A stretch of DNA of 64,000 nucleotides from Poseidonibacter lekithochrous. GTDB taxonomy: Bacteria > Campylobacterota > Campylobacteria > Campylobacterales > Arcobacteraceae. The position numbers and the translations under genes are program-made. Shown in pieces: positions 9,135 to 19,202 of this stretch; positions within the stretch are counted from its first letter, which is position 1; each line of letters opens with the position of its first letter. The stretch covers positions 124,001-188,000 of the forward strand of contig NZ_CP054052.1 in NCBI RefSeq assembly GCF_013283835.1, given 5' to 3'. The notes under the pieces are model-generated. The model saw only the letters and a list, made by a program, of their open reading frames with translations, was not told where the DNA came from and did not search any database.

Positions 9135-10409
9135 TTAACTCCTAACTATAACTTGATTTCGTCCTGCAGCTTTTGCTTCATAAAGCGCTTCATCTGATCT
9201 ATTCATTATACTTTTTAGTGAGTCTTTATCTTTTATTTGAGTTACTCCAAAACTACAAGTAATTTTCCCCGCAATAACATGACAAATCTCTTCAATAAGC
9301 ACTCTTAGCTTTTCGCATATAACTTCGGCTTCTTCAATTTTAGTATTTGACATAAGAAGAATAAACTCTTCTCCACCCCATCTAGCAAAAGTATCTGTTT
9401 CTCTTGTATTATCATTTACTTGGTTTGCCATAAGACTTAGTACTTCATCCCCAATTAAATGCCCATAAGTATCATTGAATTTTTTGAAGTGGTCAATATC
9501 AAGTACAGCTAAACAAAATGGTGTTTTATATCTAGTGAATAGTTTGTGTTCATAATCAAAAACTTCTTCAAACTTATTTCTATTACTTATTCCAGTTAGA
9601 TTATCAACATAGGCTTTATGTGATACTTCATGTGATTTTTCTTGCATAAGTGAAATATTTGATAAGCTAATAATATAAAATAGTTCATTATTGTGTTCTA
9701 CTGTATCTAAGTTAATATGAAAAACTTTTGGATTGAAATCTTTTCCTAATAATAAAACTACTTTATTTACAGCTCTTGCTTTGCTAAATTGTTCAATAAA
9801 TTCTTCTTTAGTTTTTCCATGTAGATAATCTTTATGGGGCATAAAAATATCCAAAATGTTTTCATATCTAGAGTAAATATCGTCTTTATTTGATAAATCA
9901 AAAAAATCTAAAAATGAATTAGAAGCATAAGATACACTTTTGAAATTTGTCAAAAATATTAATCCAGATTGATTTTCTAGAATATTTTCTAAAGTTTCTC
10001 TTTTTTGTAAATTATTATTTCTTAGATCTTGTTTTTTTGCTAAATAAAGAAGTTTTGATAATAGTTTATCCTCTTCTTCACTTTTTAGATGGTAACCATC
10101 TACATCATATTCAAAAGCTTTTAACATTATATCTTTGTCATGATTATCTGTATTAATCACAATAATCTGATAAGGATTTTCTTCTTTTATTTTCCTAATA
10201 AGATCAAAGATATCAAAGTCTGTATGTTGTATATCAGCCACAATTATATCGGGGTTATATTGATTATATGTAGTTATTATATCAGTAGAGTCAGTTGCTT
10301 TATATACATGCTTAGAATGTTTCTCTAATAAACTTGCATATTTATCTTGAGTTTTTTTATCTTGATCAATATGTAATATTGTCGATTTTTTTAGTACATG
10401 GGAGTTCAT
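9135..10409 (-). CDS. Response-regulator diguanylate cyclase (REC-PAS-like-GGDEF)
   Basis: This 424-residue soluble protein starts with a receiver domain (about residues 8-130). ILHIDQDKK supplies the acidic pocket and DIIVADIQHTD holds the candidate phospho-aspartate; the usual lysine region reads YHLKSEEED. A middle part (about 145-250, with GLIFLTNFKSVSYASNSFLDFFDL) resembles a PAS fold. The C-terminal GGDEF domain has DNLTGISNRNKFEEVF, LDIDHFKKFNDTYGH and WGGEEF, plus an RETD inhibitory site five residues before the loop, so product feedback is expected. It would turn phosphorylation by an unlinked histidine kinase into cyclic di-GMP. It lies 119 bp upstream of the NIT chemoreceptor on the same strand. 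Confidence 0.92.
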   Translation of the reverse strand: MNSHVLKKSTILHIDQDKKTQDKYASLLEKHSKHVYKATDSTDIITTYNQYNPDIIVADIQHTDFDIFDLIRKIKEENPYQIIVINTDNHDKDIMLKAFEYDVDGYHLKSEEEDKLLSKLLYLAKKQDLRNNNLQKRETLENILENQSGLIFLTNFKSVSYASNSFLDFFDLSNKDDIYSRYENILDIFMPHKDYLHGKTKEEFIEQFSKARAVNKVVLLLGKDFNPKVFHINLDTVEHNNELFYIISLSNISLMQEKSHEVSHKAYVDNLTGISNRNKFEEVFDYEHKLFTRYKTPFCLAVLDIDHFKKFNDTYGHLIGDEVLSLMANQVNDNTRETDTFARWGGEEFILLMSNTKIEEAEVICEKLRVLIEEICHVIAGKITCSFGVTQIKDKDSLKSIMNRSDEALYEAKAAGRNQVIVRS

Positions 10410-10520
10410 TGTGCTTCTCGTATAGTTTCTATATTAATCTTACTCTAATTAAACTATACTTCACCATAAAGGTTATGAAAAATTGTTATTAAATGATAAA
10501 AAGTAGTGTCTTTTGGTGAC

Positions 10521-10543
10521 AACTAAAAGCAAAGCTTTTAGTT
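10521..10543 (-). terminator. Hairpin overlapping the purT stop codon
   Basis: AACTAAAAGC and GCTTTTAGTT form a perfect 10-bp stem with a 3-nt loop, and the purT TAA lies inside the stem. No T-run follows on the minus strand, so it may act as a weak terminator or an mRNA 3' end stabiliser. Confidence 0.55.
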
Positions 10544-11707
10544 ATCGTGGAAGTTGCCAATAATTTCTTTTGCTTTTTGTAAAGCTTTATCAGATGAATC
10601 TTTGTCATAAGTTAATGCAACAGCCATTCTTCTTCCTTCATGTGATTGAGGTTTACCAAATACTCTAATAATTGAATCTTTAGTAAATGAAGAATCAAAA
10701 ATATCAATACTTGGATTAAATGTATCACCCTTTGCTTTATATGCAGCACTAGCACCTGCACCATAATCAATATATTCTAATGGTAATCCAAGAACAGCTC
10801 TTACATGTAATGCAAATTCACTTTGAGATTGAGTAATCATAGTAACCATTCCCGTATCATGTGGTCTAGGACTTACTTCTGAGAAATAAACATCGTCACC
10901 TTTAACGAATAATTCAACACCAAATAATCCTCTTCCACCTAAACCATCAGTGATTTTTTTAGCAATCTCTTCTGATTTAGCTTTTGCAATCTCACTCATA
11001 TTCATTGGTTGCCAAGAGAAGATATAATCTCCATCTTGTTGGATATGACCTATTGGCTCACAAAATACAGTTTCTTTTTCATTTCTAACAGTTAATAAAG
11101 TAATTTCGTAATCAAAAGTAATAAACTCTTCTACGATTAATTCACTAGCATCACCTCTAGCTTCTTTTGCTAATTCCCATGATGCAGGAATATCTTCAGG
11201 TGATCTAGCAATACTTTGTCCATGACCTGATGAGCTCATTACAGGTTTGATTACACAAGGGAAACCAATATTTTTGGCTGCTTTTTCAAGACCATCTAAA
11301 GTAGTTACAAATTCATATCCACTTGTTGGAATACCTAATTGAACTGCTGCAAATTCTCTAATATTTTTTCTGTTCATAGTTTTATTAACAGCATCAGCAT
11401 TAGGAATTACATGAAAACCTTCGTGTTGTGCTTCAAATAATGCTTCAATACTTAAAGCTTCAACTTCTGGTAAAATATAAGTAGGTTTTTCTCTTCTAAT
11501 TACATCTAAAACTTCATCTTTGTTTTTCATATTGATGACATAAGATTTATTTGCAACTAACATAGCAGGAGCATCATTATAAGAATCAACAGCAATAGTT
11601 TCAATTCCTAATCTTTGTGCTTCAATTACAACTTCTTTACCTAACTCGCCGCTTCCTAATAGCATAATCTTGATAGAATCAGATTTTAGAGGTGCTGGAA
11701 ATTTCAT
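10538..11707 (-). CDS. purT: Formate-dependent phosphoribosylglycinamide formyltransferase PurT
   Basis: This 389-residue ATP-grasp enzyme makes formyl-GAR from GAR, formate and ATP, the folate-independent third step of purine synthesis. Motifs are [13 protein letters not shown] near the N-terminus, [17 protein letters not shown] for ATP binding and the metal-binding [15 protein letters not shown] near residue 275. Length matches the family. It is the last gene of a minus-strand run coaE-dapF-Bax-like-purT, 12 bp after the glucosaminidase gene, and is preceded by AAAGGA. purM and purA elsewhere in the window belong to the same pathway but are not in this operon. Confidence 0.97.
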   Translation of the reverse strand: MKFPAPLKSDSIKIMLLGSGELGKEVVIEAQRLGIETIAVDSYNDAPAMLVANKSYVINMKNKDEVLDVIRREKPTYILPEVEALSIEALFEAQHEGFHVIPNADAVNKTMNRKNIREFAAVQLGIPTSGYEFVTTLDGLEKAAKNIGFPCVIKPVMSSSGHGQSIARSPEDIPASWELAKEARGDASELIVEEFITFDYEITLLTVRNEKETVFCEPIGHIQQDGDYIFSWQPMNMSEIAKAKSEEIAKKITDGLGGRGLFGVELFVKGDDVYFSEVSPRPHDTGMVTMITQSQSEFALHVRAVLGLPLEYIDYGAGASAAYKAKGDTFNPSIDIFDSSFTKDSIIRVFGKPQSHEGRRMAVALTYDKDSSDKALQKAKEIIGNFHDN

Positions 11708-11719
11708 TTTTTGTATCCT

Positions 11720-12469
11720 TTATTTTGTGTTTAATTTATTGTAAAACTTTTTATCAAATTCAAGAAGTTTATTTTTCTCAATTACATTTTTTAAAATACC
11801 AAGGTAATCATGCCCAATTCCAGAGTAATTAAGCATAGTTTGTGAAAGTTCTAAACCCCCAGGTTTAATCCCTTTTTCTCTTAACGCATATCTTTTATTT
11901 TGAAACTCTTTATATGCTCTATTTCTATTTAGATTTAACATATAAGCACTAATAGAGTCTTGTATTGTTTTGAAGATTCTAATAAAGTGGGTTGCTCCCT
12001 CATCTCTATTTTCAGGCATCATTCCAATACTTGGATTATAAGTCCAGTGTCCAAAAACATTGTTAGCTTCTTTGATAAATCGACTTCTTCCCCAACCACT
12101 CTCAACAGCAGCTTGTGCAATTGCCATAGCTGGCGGAACAATATCAACTTTTCTTAGATAACTTTCAAGTGAATACAAATTTTTAACTCTATATTTTTTT
12201 CTAATTTTAAGAAGTCTATTAAATGAAGGTGCCTGGAAATCTATATGTAAAATATTTCCAGATAAAATTGATTTTACAAACTCTCTATCTTCTAATATTT
12301 TAATATTTTCTTGTTCATTTAGTTTATATATATAGTCGAAAAAATATGCTTTTGATTTTTTTGTATTTTGTATTTTATAATACTCTTGCGGAAGACCTTT
12401 AGCAAAACTCGAAATAGAGCTTGCTAAAAATACTAATGTAGATATAAATAATAGTTTAGTTTTATTCAT
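11720..12469 (-). CDS. Bax-like exported N-acetylglucosaminidase (peptidoglycan hydrolase)
   Basis: With the start at the ATG whose complement is 12467-12469, the product has 249 residues and opens with a clear signal peptide (LLFISTLVFLASSISSFA). The open frame continues upstream into dapF, but that extension would bury the signal peptide, so the shorter start is preferred. The core has VPPAMAIAQAAVESGWGRSRF, which carries the catalytic glutamate of the Bax/FlgJ-type glucosaminidase fold (glycoside hydrolase family 73-like), then NNVFGHWTY. It should cut peptidoglycan in the periplasm. It begins 1 bp after the dapF stop, so translation is probably coupled. dapF makes the diaminopimelate used in the same wall, a sensible pairing. 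Confidence 0.86.
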   Translation of the reverse strand: MNKTKLLFISTLVFLASSISSFAKGLPQEYYKIQNTKKSKAYFFDYIYKLNEQENIKILEDREFVKSILSGNILHIDFQAPSFNRLLKIRKKYRVKNLYSLESYLRKVDIVPPAMAIAQAAVESGWGRSRFIKEANNVFGHWTYNPSIGMMPENRDEGATHFIRIFKTIQDSISAYMLNLNRNRAYKEFQNKRYALREKGIKPGGLELSQTMLNYSGIGHDYLGILKNVIEKNKLLEFDKKFYNKLNTK

Positions 12470-12470
12470 A

Positions 12471-13208
12471 TTAAATAGTTGCTGTAAATACTTTTTTAAC
12501 GGCACCTTTAAAATAAAGCTTACCACCTATTTTAGAAACAGTTAATTCTTCATTACTTTTTGGATAAAGTAATGAGCTATTTTCTACTAAACCTAATTCA
12601 TTAGCTCTTAAGAAACATGCTACCATTCCAGTACCACAAGCCAAAGTTTCACCTTCAACTCCTCTTTCATAAGTTCTAACTTTGATTCCATTCTCTTCAA
12701 CTTTTGCGAAGTTTACATTTGCGTTATGTTCATATCTCATTTTTGCACATAAGTCGTGATCATATGAGTTTAAATCATCTACTAATGTAACTAAGTGAGG
12801 AACACCTGTATCTATTAAATACCAAGTTAATCCCTCTTGTTCAAAAGTCTCTTTGATTAGTACAGGTTCAGTCATTTGTGTTTCAACAATATTACCATCT
12901 ACTACAGATTCAATTAACCCAGCTTCTGTTAAGAATTTCATTGAAGTAGATGCTAATCCATTATTATAAGCATAATGTGCTACTGCTCTAGTTGCATTTC
13001 CACACATTGCTGCATGGCTACCATCTGAGTTATAAAAAAGCCATTTAAAATCAGCTTCAGAGCTTGGAACTAAGGCTACAAAACCATCAGCACCAATTCC
13101 TTCTGTTCTATTACAAAGTTTTACAGCATCACTTGAAAAATCTTCTTCTTTAAAAGTATGAAAAATTACAAAGTCATTTCCACTTGCAGAATATTTTGTA
13201 TATGTCAT
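12471..13208 (-). CDS. dapF: Diaminopimelate epimerase DapF
   Basis: This 245-residue enzyme converts LL- to meso-diaminopimelate for lysine and peptidoglycan synthesis. It starts with YTKYSASGNDFVIF, and both catalytic cysteine motifs are present: AAMCGNATRAVAHY and LACGTGMVACF. EGIGADGFV is a further hallmark. It is a little shorter than the E. coli enzyme (274 residues), as is usual in this phylum. Its start overlaps the coaE stop by 4 bp (ATGA), and it is followed after 1 bp by the glucosaminidase gene. Confidence 0.97.
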   Translation of the reverse strand: MTYTKYSASGNDFVIFHTFKEEDFSSDAVKLCNRTEGIGADGFVALVPSSEADFKWLFYNSDGSHAAMCGNATRAVAHYAYNNGLASTSMKFLTEAGLIESVVDGNIVETQMTEPVLIKETFEQEGLTWYLIDTGVPHLVTLVDDLNSYDHDLCAKMRYEHNANVNFAKVEENGIKVRTYERGVEGETLACGTGMVACFLRANELGLVENSSLLYPKSNEELTVSKIGGKLYFKGAVKKVFTATI

Positions 13209-13795
13209 GTTATTTCCTCTAAAATTCTTTCAACTTCTCTTTGTAAATTTTTTAAATTCAAAGAATTATCTATTACTAAAGTTGCTAGGTTCTTTTTTTC
13301 TTCAATATCCATTTGGTTAGATATTTTTAATAAAGCTTCTGCTTCATCTATTTTATCCCTAGACATTAATCTTTGTACTTGTATATCTTTTGGTGTATAG
13401 ATTACTAAAGATTTAGAAATAGGGTAGTGCATTTTTTCAAAAAACAAAGGTATATCAATAAAGTAAGGTTTGTTTTCTGCTTCATACAGTTTTGATTCTT
13501 CTATAATCTCGTCTTTAATTAAAGGATGAAGTAAGGCTTCTAATTTTAGCTTGTTTTCTTCATTTGAGAATATAATTGGTCCCAGTTTTTTTCTTAGTAC
13601 CTTTCCGTTTTCAACATACTCTTCTCCAAACATAATCGCTATTTGATGAGAATTTTCATCTAATAGTTTATGTGCGATTTCATCCGCATCAATTGTAAGA
13701 AAACCGTGAAGTTTAAATAGGTTACAAACTGTACTTTTACCTGTAGAAATTCCGCCTGTTAAGGCTATTGCATTTTTAAATAAATCACTATTCAT
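13205..13795 (-). CDS. coaE: Dephospho-CoA kinase CoaE
   Basis: This 196-residue P-loop kinase performs the last step of coenzyme A synthesis, phosphorylating the 3'-hydroxyl of dephospho-CoA. The P-loop GGISTGKST is at about residues 14-22, followed by FLTIDADEIAHKLL, and IDIPLFFE corresponds to the conserved D(I/V)PLLFE motif. It is first in a tight minus-strand group with dapF (4-bp overlap) and sits 51 bp downstream of a spermidine synthase-like gene on the same strand. Confidence 0.96.
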   Translation of the reverse strand: MNSDLFKNAIALTGGISTGKSTVCNLFKLHGFLTIDADEIAHKLLDENSHQIAIMFGEEYVENGKVLRKKLGPIIFSNEENKLKLEALLHPLIKDEIIEESKLYEAENKPYFIDIPLFFEKMHYPISKSLVIYTPKDIQVQRLMSRDKIDEAEALLKISNQMDIEEKKNLATLVIDNSLNLKNLQREVERILEEIT

Positions 13796-13846
13796 AGATC
13801 GATTCTACAATAATAATGATTTATTTAAATTTAATGAGAGATTTTT

Positions 13847-14395
13847 TTATCTTTTAGCGATACCAGTTAATGTTTTGTACTCACTTGCTGGGTAAACAAA
13901 TGATGCATTATGGATCTCAGATGTATAGTAATTTAAATCATCTAAGAAGTCAGATCTTTGTAATACTAAGTCTGCTGTTGGATGGTATTTTTTTGATGCT
14001 AAAATTGAAGTTGAATGACCAAATTTGAATGGCATTGCAATCCAGAATTTCTCACCAGCTAATTTTAAATCAGCTTTTAATTTTTCTTCATCTTTAGAGA
14101 AAGAAGCAGATGGGAATGAAATTAAACCGTCATCTTTTAATACTCTATCAATATTTGCTAATAGTAATTCATCAAGTTTAACATCTGTTAAAATTATAAC
14201 GTCAATATTTTTTTCATTTTTAGATGTTAATAGTGATGCATCTCCAAACTCTACGTTTGAATCTTTATTATGCTTAGCAGCCTGTGCTTTTAAATCTTCA
14301 TCAGCACTTCCAATAATTAATACATTAGAAGCTTCTTTATGTGTACATAATGGTAAGTGAACCATCATTTCGTTGAATGCATTATTGTTTTTCAT
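13847..14395 (-). CDS. Short spermidine synthase-like protein, catalytic motifs degraded
   Basis: The 182-residue product matches spermidine synthase at both ends: FNEMMVHLPLCTHKEASNVL near the start resembles the YHEMLVHPPL...VLIIG segment, and LNYYTSEIHNASFVYP resembles the YYNSEIHKAAFVLP segment. Between them the SAM-type glycine motif is altered (IGSADED instead of GGGDGG), and the conserved DxxDP loop reads ILTDVKLDE, so the catalytic aspartate motif is missing. Family members are usually 260-290 residues. It may be a regulatory or otherwise repurposed paralogue, or an enzyme using a different catalytic arrangement. The frame is intact with a normal start, so it is not an obvious pseudogene. 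Confidence 0.75.
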   Translation of the reverse strand: MKNNNAFNEMMVHLPLCTHKEASNVLIIGSADEDLKAQAAKHNKDSNVEFGDASLLTSKNEKNIDVIILTDVKLDELLLANIDRVLKDDGLISFPSASFSKDEEKLKADLKLAGEKFWIAMPFKFGHSTSILASKKYHPTADLVLQRSDFLDDLNYYTSEIHNASFVYPASEYKTLTGIAKR

Positions 14396-14429
14396 AATAT
14401 ATAATCCTTAATATTTATAAACATTTGGA

Positions 14430-14435
14430 TATAAT
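14430..14435 (+). promoter_or_regulatory. Putative -10 box of purM
   Basis: TATAAT in the context TTGGATATAATACC lies 60 nt before the purM ATG. No -35 box is evident, as is common for the main sigma factor in this phylum. Confidence 0.5.
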
Positions 14436-14495
14436 ACCCAAAAATTTCTAAATTAATATAAGATATTCTAAAACTCATAAGAAAAAAGGTGAATA

Positions 14496-15491
14496 ATGGC
14501 AACAGTTAGTTACAAAGATGCTGGTGTAGATATTGATGCAGGTAATCAGTTTGTAGAAAACATCAAACCACATGTTAAATCAACAATGATTCCAGGTGTA
14601 TTAGGTGGTATTGGTTCATTTGCAGGTGCATTTGAATTACCAGAAGGTTACAAAAAACCAGTAATTTTATCAGGAACTGATGGAGTTGGTACAAAATTAA
14701 AATTAGCTATCGATGCTAAACAATTTGATACAGTTGGAATTGACTTAGTTGCAATGTGTACAAATGACTTATTATGTAACTTTGGAGAGCCATTATTCTT
14801 CTTAGATTATTATGCAACTGCAAAATTAGAAGTTGAAGAAGCTACTGATGTTGTTAAAGGTATTGCTGAGGGTTGTATCAGATCTGAGTGTGCTCTTGTT
14901 GGTGGTGAAACTGCTGAGATGCCAGGAATGTATAAAGAAGGTGACTTCGATTTAGCTGGTTTCTGTGTTGGAATTGCTGAAAAAGAAGAATTAAATAGAA
15001 TCGAGCGAATCGCTGCTGGAGATACTTTAATTGCATTACCTTCTTCAGGTGTTCACTCAAATGGTTTCTCATTAGTTAGAAAATTATTATTAGAAAAATT
15101 AGGTATGACTTTAGAAGATGACTTCCAAGGTAAACCATTAAAAGATGTATTATTAGAACCAACTAGAATTTATGTAAAAGAATTCAAAGCTAATAAAGAA
15201 AACATCAATGCTTTAGCACACATCACTGGTGGTGGAATTACTGAAAACTTACCAAGAGTTTTACCAGATAATTTAAAAGCAGTTGTAAAAAGAGATTCTA
15301 TTCAAGTATTACCAATCTTCGAATTCATGGCAAAACATGTAGAATTAGAAGAAATGTACAGAACATTCAATATGGGTGTTGGTATGGTACTTGTAGTTAA
15401 TCCAGCAAATGTAGACGCAGTATTAGCTAATACTGATGGTTATGTTATTGGTGAAATTGCAGAGGGTGAAAAAGGTGTAGAGTTTATCTAA
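14496..15491 (+). CDS. purM: Phosphoribosylformylglycinamidine cyclo-ligase PurM
   Basis: This 331-residue AIR synthetase closes the imidazole ring in purine biosynthesis using ATP. It starts with TVSYKDAGVDIDAGN, the family signature, followed by LSGTDGVGTKLKLA, DLVAMCTNDLL, GGETAEMPGMY and SSGVHSNGFSLVR, with HITGGGITENLPRV near the C-terminus. Everything is in order and of normal length. AAGGTG lies upstream of the ATG. It is monocistronic, being followed by a strong terminator 23 bp later. Confidence 0.98.
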   Translation: MATVSYKDAGVDIDAGNQFVENIKPHVKSTMIPGVLGGIGSFAGAFELPEGYKKPVILSGTDGVGTKLKLAIDAKQFDTVGIDLVAMCTNDLLCNFGEPLFFLDYYATAKLEVEEATDVVKGIAEGCIRSECALVGGETAEMPGMYKEGDFDLAGFCVGIAEKEELNRIERIAAGDTLIALPSSGVHSNGFSLVRKLLLEKLGMTLEDDFQGKPLKDVLLEPTRIYVKEFKANKENINALAHITGGGITENLPRVLPDNLKAVVKRDSIQVLPIFEFMAKHVELEEMYRTFNMGVGMVLVVNPANVDAVLANTDGYVIGEIAEGEKGVEFI

Positions 15492-15514
15492 TAAACTTTT
15501 ATCTTTTCACTTCT

Positions 15515-15554
15515 AAAAAAGGGATGAGTTCATTTTGAACTTGTCCCTTTTTTT
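15515..15554 (+). terminator. Rho-independent terminator of purM
   Basis: AAAAAAGGGA-GAGTTCA pairs with TGAACT-GTCCCTTTTTTT, with one mismatch-like step and a short TTT loop. It ends in seven T. Confidence 0.9.
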
Positions 15555-15663
15555 ATGGCTGATTTTATACTCACAAAAATATTATTTTTTCTAAATGACA
15601 CAAAAATATCATCTAAATCTCATTTATATAATGTAAATTATAGAAAATAGGGGAGATAGTTTT

Positions 15664-17940
15664 ATGTTAAAAAATATCAATATAAAAATTAAAGTATTAG
15701 CTACGATACTTGTTAGTTTGTTTTTATTAGCACTAGCTGTTGGATTTATATCTGTAAATAAATCAAAAGATGCACTAATGGAAAAAAGCTACGATTCATT
15801 AACTTCATCAAGAGATATGAAATCTGAACAAATCAAAAATTTCTTTGCACAAAAAATTGCTAGTATAAATACATTAGTAAAAACAAAAGATGTAAATGAA
15901 TTAGCTTACGATATGGATAGTATCGAAGGGCAAATGAATATTAACGCAGAGGGAAAATTCCCAGTAGAAGAGCAGTTAGTAAAAGACATTACAGCCCCAC
16001 ATGAAGTATTCTTTGGAACATATATGAAAGAGAATGCTTATGAAAATATATATTTAATCAATATGGAAACAGGGCAGGTTGTATATGCTGCAAATAAAAA
16101 ATCTGATTATGGTGAAAACCTAAAAACAGGGGAATTAAAAAATAGTGGTTTAGGTGAAGTTTGGGCTAAAACTATGAAAACTCAAAAAGTTAGTTTTGCG
16201 GATATGAGACCTTATTCTCCAAGTAACAATGAACCAGCTATGTTTATTGGAGCTCCTGTATTAGAAGATGGGGATTTAACTGCTATTTTAGTTTTCCAAC
16301 TAAGTGTAAAACAAATAAATAAAGTAATGCAGTTTAGAAAAGGTTATGGAAACACACAAGAAGATTATTTAGTTGGAAGTGATTATTTAATGAGAAGTGA
16401 TAGTTTTCTTTCTCCTTCAACACATAGTCTAAAAGCTTCATTTTCAAAACCAAAAACTGGTAGTGTAAAAACACAAGCTTCAAAAGAAGCCTTTGCTAAA
16501 AAATCAGAAACAAAACTAACAATAGATTATAAAGGGGATAAAGTATTATCAGCCTATAGTCTAATAAAAATTGGTGATGATTTAAAATGGGCTATTATCT
16601 CTGAGATTGATGAATCAGAAGTAATAGAGATTCCAAATAGTATTAGAAATCAGATTTTTATAGTTTCATTAATATTCTTAGTATCAATAATGTTTGTAGT
16701 TTATATTGTAATTAATAAAGAAGTAATCAAACCCCTAGATAGATTCCAAAATGGATTAATTGAGTTCTTTAAATACCTAAGTAAAGAATCAAGCGAAGTT
16801 AAACTACTAGAGAAAACATCAAATGATGAAATAGGTTTAATGTCTGATATTGTAAATGAGAATATTACAAAAACAAAAGCTCTAATGGAAGAAGATACAG
16901 AACTAATTAACGATGTTAAAAGAGTTGTAAATCTTCTAAAAGAGGGAAAAATCAAACAAGAAGTTGTTAAAAGTACAAGTAATGAAGGTTTAGAAGAGTT
17001 AAAAAGAATCTTTAATGAGATGTTAGAAGTTATGGCAAAAGATGTGGCAGTTGATTTAAATAAAATTGATGATGCTCTAAATAGTTTCCAACACCTAGAC
17101 TTTACACATAGAATTGATAATGCTACTGGAAAAACATCTCTAGGATTAAATTCACTTGCTGAGATTATTAATGAGATGTTAGTTGAGAATAAATCAAATG
17201 GTTTATCACTAGCAAGAAGTAGCGAAGTACTATTAGAAAATGTGAATAACTTAAATAAGAATTCAAATGAATCAGCAGCAGCATTAGAAGAAACAGCAGC
17301 GGCTTTAGAAGAAATTACAAGTAATATTTCAACTAATACACAAAATGTAGTTCAAATGTCACAGTATGCTAAACAGTTAAATAATTCAGCAAATGAAGGG
17401 GAAGTATTAGCAGGACAAACTACAAGTGCTATGAATGCTATTGATGAGCAAGTAAGTGCTATTAATGATGCAATTTCTGTAATTGATCAGATTGCCTTCC
17501 AAACTAATATTCTTTCTCTAAATGCAGCCGTTGAAGCAGCAACAGCAGGTGAAGCTGGTAAAGGTTTTGCCGTAGTTGCACAAGAGGTAAGGAACTTAGC
17601 AAGTAGATCAGCAGAAGCAGCAAATGAAATTAAAACTTTAGTTGAAAATGCTACAACTAAAGCTAATGATGGAAAAGTTATAGCTTCTAAAATGATTGAT
17701 GGGTATGGAGTTCTAAATGAAAATATATCAAAAACAATTGAACTTATCTCAGATGTAGAATCAGCTAGTCATGAACAAAAAGCAGGAATTGAACAAATCA
17801 ATGATGCTATTGGTTCCCTAGATCATAAAACACAAGAGAATGCCTCAATTTCTAATAAAACAAAAGATGTAGCAAATGAAACAGACTCTATTGCAAAAGT
17901 GATTCTAAAAAGCGCAGATGAAAAAGAGTTTATAGAATAA
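15664..17940 (+). CDS. Methyl-accepting chemotaxis protein with periplasmic dCache-type sensor
   Basis: This 758-residue chemoreceptor has membrane segments near residues 9-29 and 325-350. Between them lies a roughly 295-residue periplasmic domain containing [21 protein letters not shown] and ISEIDESEV, typical of double-Cache sensors that bind amino or organic acids. A HAMP-like linker follows, then the signalling hairpin with tip [20 protein letters not shown] (about 615-635). The tail ends DEKEFIE, almost as in the NIT chemoreceptor, pointing to a shared C-terminal motif for an adaptation or adaptor protein. Ligand unknown. It stands alone behind a weak hairpin-type terminator. Confidence 0.93.
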   Translation: MLKNINIKIKVLATILVSLFLLALAVGFISVNKSKDALMEKSYDSLTSSRDMKSEQIKNFFAQKIASINTLVKTKDVNELAYDMDSIEGQMNINAEGKFPVEEQLVKDITAPHEVFFGTYMKENAYENIYLINMETGQVVYAANKKSDYGENLKTGELKNSGLGEVWAKTMKTQKVSFADMRPYSPSNNEPAMFIGAPVLEDGDLTAILVFQLSVKQINKVMQFRKGYGNTQEDYLVGSDYLMRSDSFLSPSTHSLKASFSKPKTGSVKTQASKEAFAKKSETKLTIDYKGDKVLSAYSLIKIGDDLKWAIISEIDESEVIEIPNSIRNQIFIVSLIFLVSIMFVVYIVINKEVIKPLDRFQNGLIEFFKYLSKESSEVKLLEKTSNDEIGLMSDIVNENITKTKALMEEDTELINDVKRVVNLLKEGKIKQEVVKSTSNEGLEELKRIFNEMLEVMAKDVAVDLNKIDDALNSFQHLDFTHRIDNATGKTSLGLNSLAEIINEMLVENKSNGLSLARSSEVLLENVNNLNKNSNESAAALEETAAALEEITSNISTNTQNVVQMSQYAKQLNNSANEGEVLAGQTTSAMNAIDEQVSAINDAISVIDQIAFQTNILSLNAAVEAATAGEAGKGFAVVAQEVRNLASRSAEAANEIKTLVENATTKANDGKVIASKMIDGYGVLNENISKTIELISDVESASHEQKAGIEQINDAIGSLDHKTQENASISNKTKDVANETDSIAKVILKSADEKEFIE

Positions 17941-17943
17941 AAA

Positions 17944-17970
17944 AAGAAGAAGTTAAAACTTCTTCTTCTC
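17944..17970 (+). terminator. Weak terminator hairpin after the dCache chemoreceptor
   Basis: GAAGAAGTT pairs with AACTTCTTC, preceded by A-rich and followed by TTCTCTCCC rather than a clean T-run. Termination is plausible but may be partial. Confidence 0.5.
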
Positions 17971-18020
17971 TCCCACTAATTTCCCTCGATATTTTGCTAG
18001 ACTTTCAAAAAAGGAATTTA

Positions 18021-19172
18021 TTGAAAACAGCACAAAATCACATAACACTTATTTTACTATTAGCTGTTTTATCTTCAGTTACACCACTTGCCGTGGATGC
18101 ATACTTGCCATCAATGCCAGATATTGCCCAAGACTTGGGTGTAAAAATAAATAAAATAGAATTAACAATTAGTATTTTCTTAATATTTTTTGCTCTTGGA
18201 CAATTAAGTGGAGGAATATTATCAGATAGAATAGGACGAAAGAAAATAGCACTTTTTGGTTTATTTGGTTTTTGTATCTCTAGTTTTGCTCTATTTTTCT
18301 CAAACTCATTAGATACTTTGTATTTCTTTCGAGCTACACAAGCCTTTTTTGGAGCAATGGCTACAGTTAATTCAGCTGCAATTGTAAGGGATTTATTCCA
18401 TGGAAAAGAGGCTGCTAAGATATTCTCAGCAATTGCTTCGATTATGATGATAGCACCTATGATTGCTCCTGCATTAGGCTCATTAGTGATTACATTTTTT
18501 ACTTGGAATTATATATTTTTATTTTTAGGGATATATTCACTTATTGTAATGATTATAATTTATTTTAAATTACCACTTACGGGAATTAAAAGTAAAACAA
18601 AAATTAAAGAAGCATATAAAAAAGTATTAACTCATAAACAAGCTATGGGATATATACTTTCAGTTGCTTTTGGTTTTTCTGGAATGTTTATATTTATTGA
18701 AAAAAGTTCTTTTATTTATATGGAATACTTCTTAATCTCAAAAGAGTATTTCCCACTGTTTTTTGGTGCAAATGTTTTAATGATGATTATTCTTACAAAA
18801 GTTAGTATGAAACTTATTCAAACTATTGAGACTAAAAAGGTTTTAAAGTTTGGAATTATTCTACAGCTAATATCTGGACTTGCTTTGGTTGGCTTCTCTT
18901 TTGATGCTTCTATTTATACTATTTTTGCATCTATGGTTTTATATGTAGGTTCACTTGGATTTATTTTTGGAAATGCAATGGCTTTAGCCTTGGATTATTT
19001 CAAAGAAGATTCAGGGGTTGCTAACTCTGTTATTGGAGTTAGTGAATTTACAATTGCTGGAATTATTGGATTTTTAGCTTCTCTTGTTCATAGTGAGACT
19101 TTGACACCAGTATTTTTAATGATGGTAGCAACATCTCTTTTAGCTCTTATTTCATTAAGACTTAGTAAATAA
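18021..19172 (+). CDS. Bcr/CflA-type MFS drug-resistance exporter
   Basis: This protein of about 383 residues has 12 predicted hydrophobic helices and the MFS motif GGILSDRIGRKK between helices 2 and 3. VDAYLPSMPDIAQDLGV near the N-terminus is characteristic of the Bcr/CflA drug-proton antiporters (bicyclomycin, chloramphenicol). Upstream frame extends to a TTG at 17994, but the TTG at 18021 has AAGGAA just ahead of it and no ATG is available, so I place the start there; either TTG is possible. It converges with the GAPDH-like gene and shares a long inverted-repeat terminator with it. The real substrate is unknown. Confidence 0.88.
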   Translation: MKTAQNHITLILLLAVLSSVTPLAVDAYLPSMPDIAQDLGVKINKIELTISIFLIFFALGQLSGGILSDRIGRKKIALFGLFGFCISSFALFFSNSLDTLYFFRATQAFFGAMATVNSAAIVRDLFHGKEAAKIFSAIASIMMIAPMIAPALGSLVITFFTWNYIFLFLGIYSLIVMIIIYFKLPLTGIKSKTKIKEAYKKVLTHKQAMGYILSVAFGFSGMFIFIEKSSFIYMEYFLISKEYFPLFFGANVLMMIILTKVSMKLIQTIETKKVLKFGIILQLISGLALVGFSFDASIYTIFASMVLYVGSLGFIFGNAMALALDYFKEDSGVANSVIGVSEFTIAGIIGFLASLVHSETLTPVFLMMVATSLLALISLRLSK

Positions 19173-19202
19173 AAGTAGACTCTTAAGAGTTACTTTTATT
19201 TA
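19166..19202. terminator. Long bidirectional terminator between MFS and GAPDH-like genes
   Basis: TAAATAAAAGTA pairs with TACTTTTATTTA around the palindrome ACTCTTAAGAGT, with one bulged G. T-rich arms flank it on both strands. The stop codons of both convergent genes fall inside it. Confidence 0.82.
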
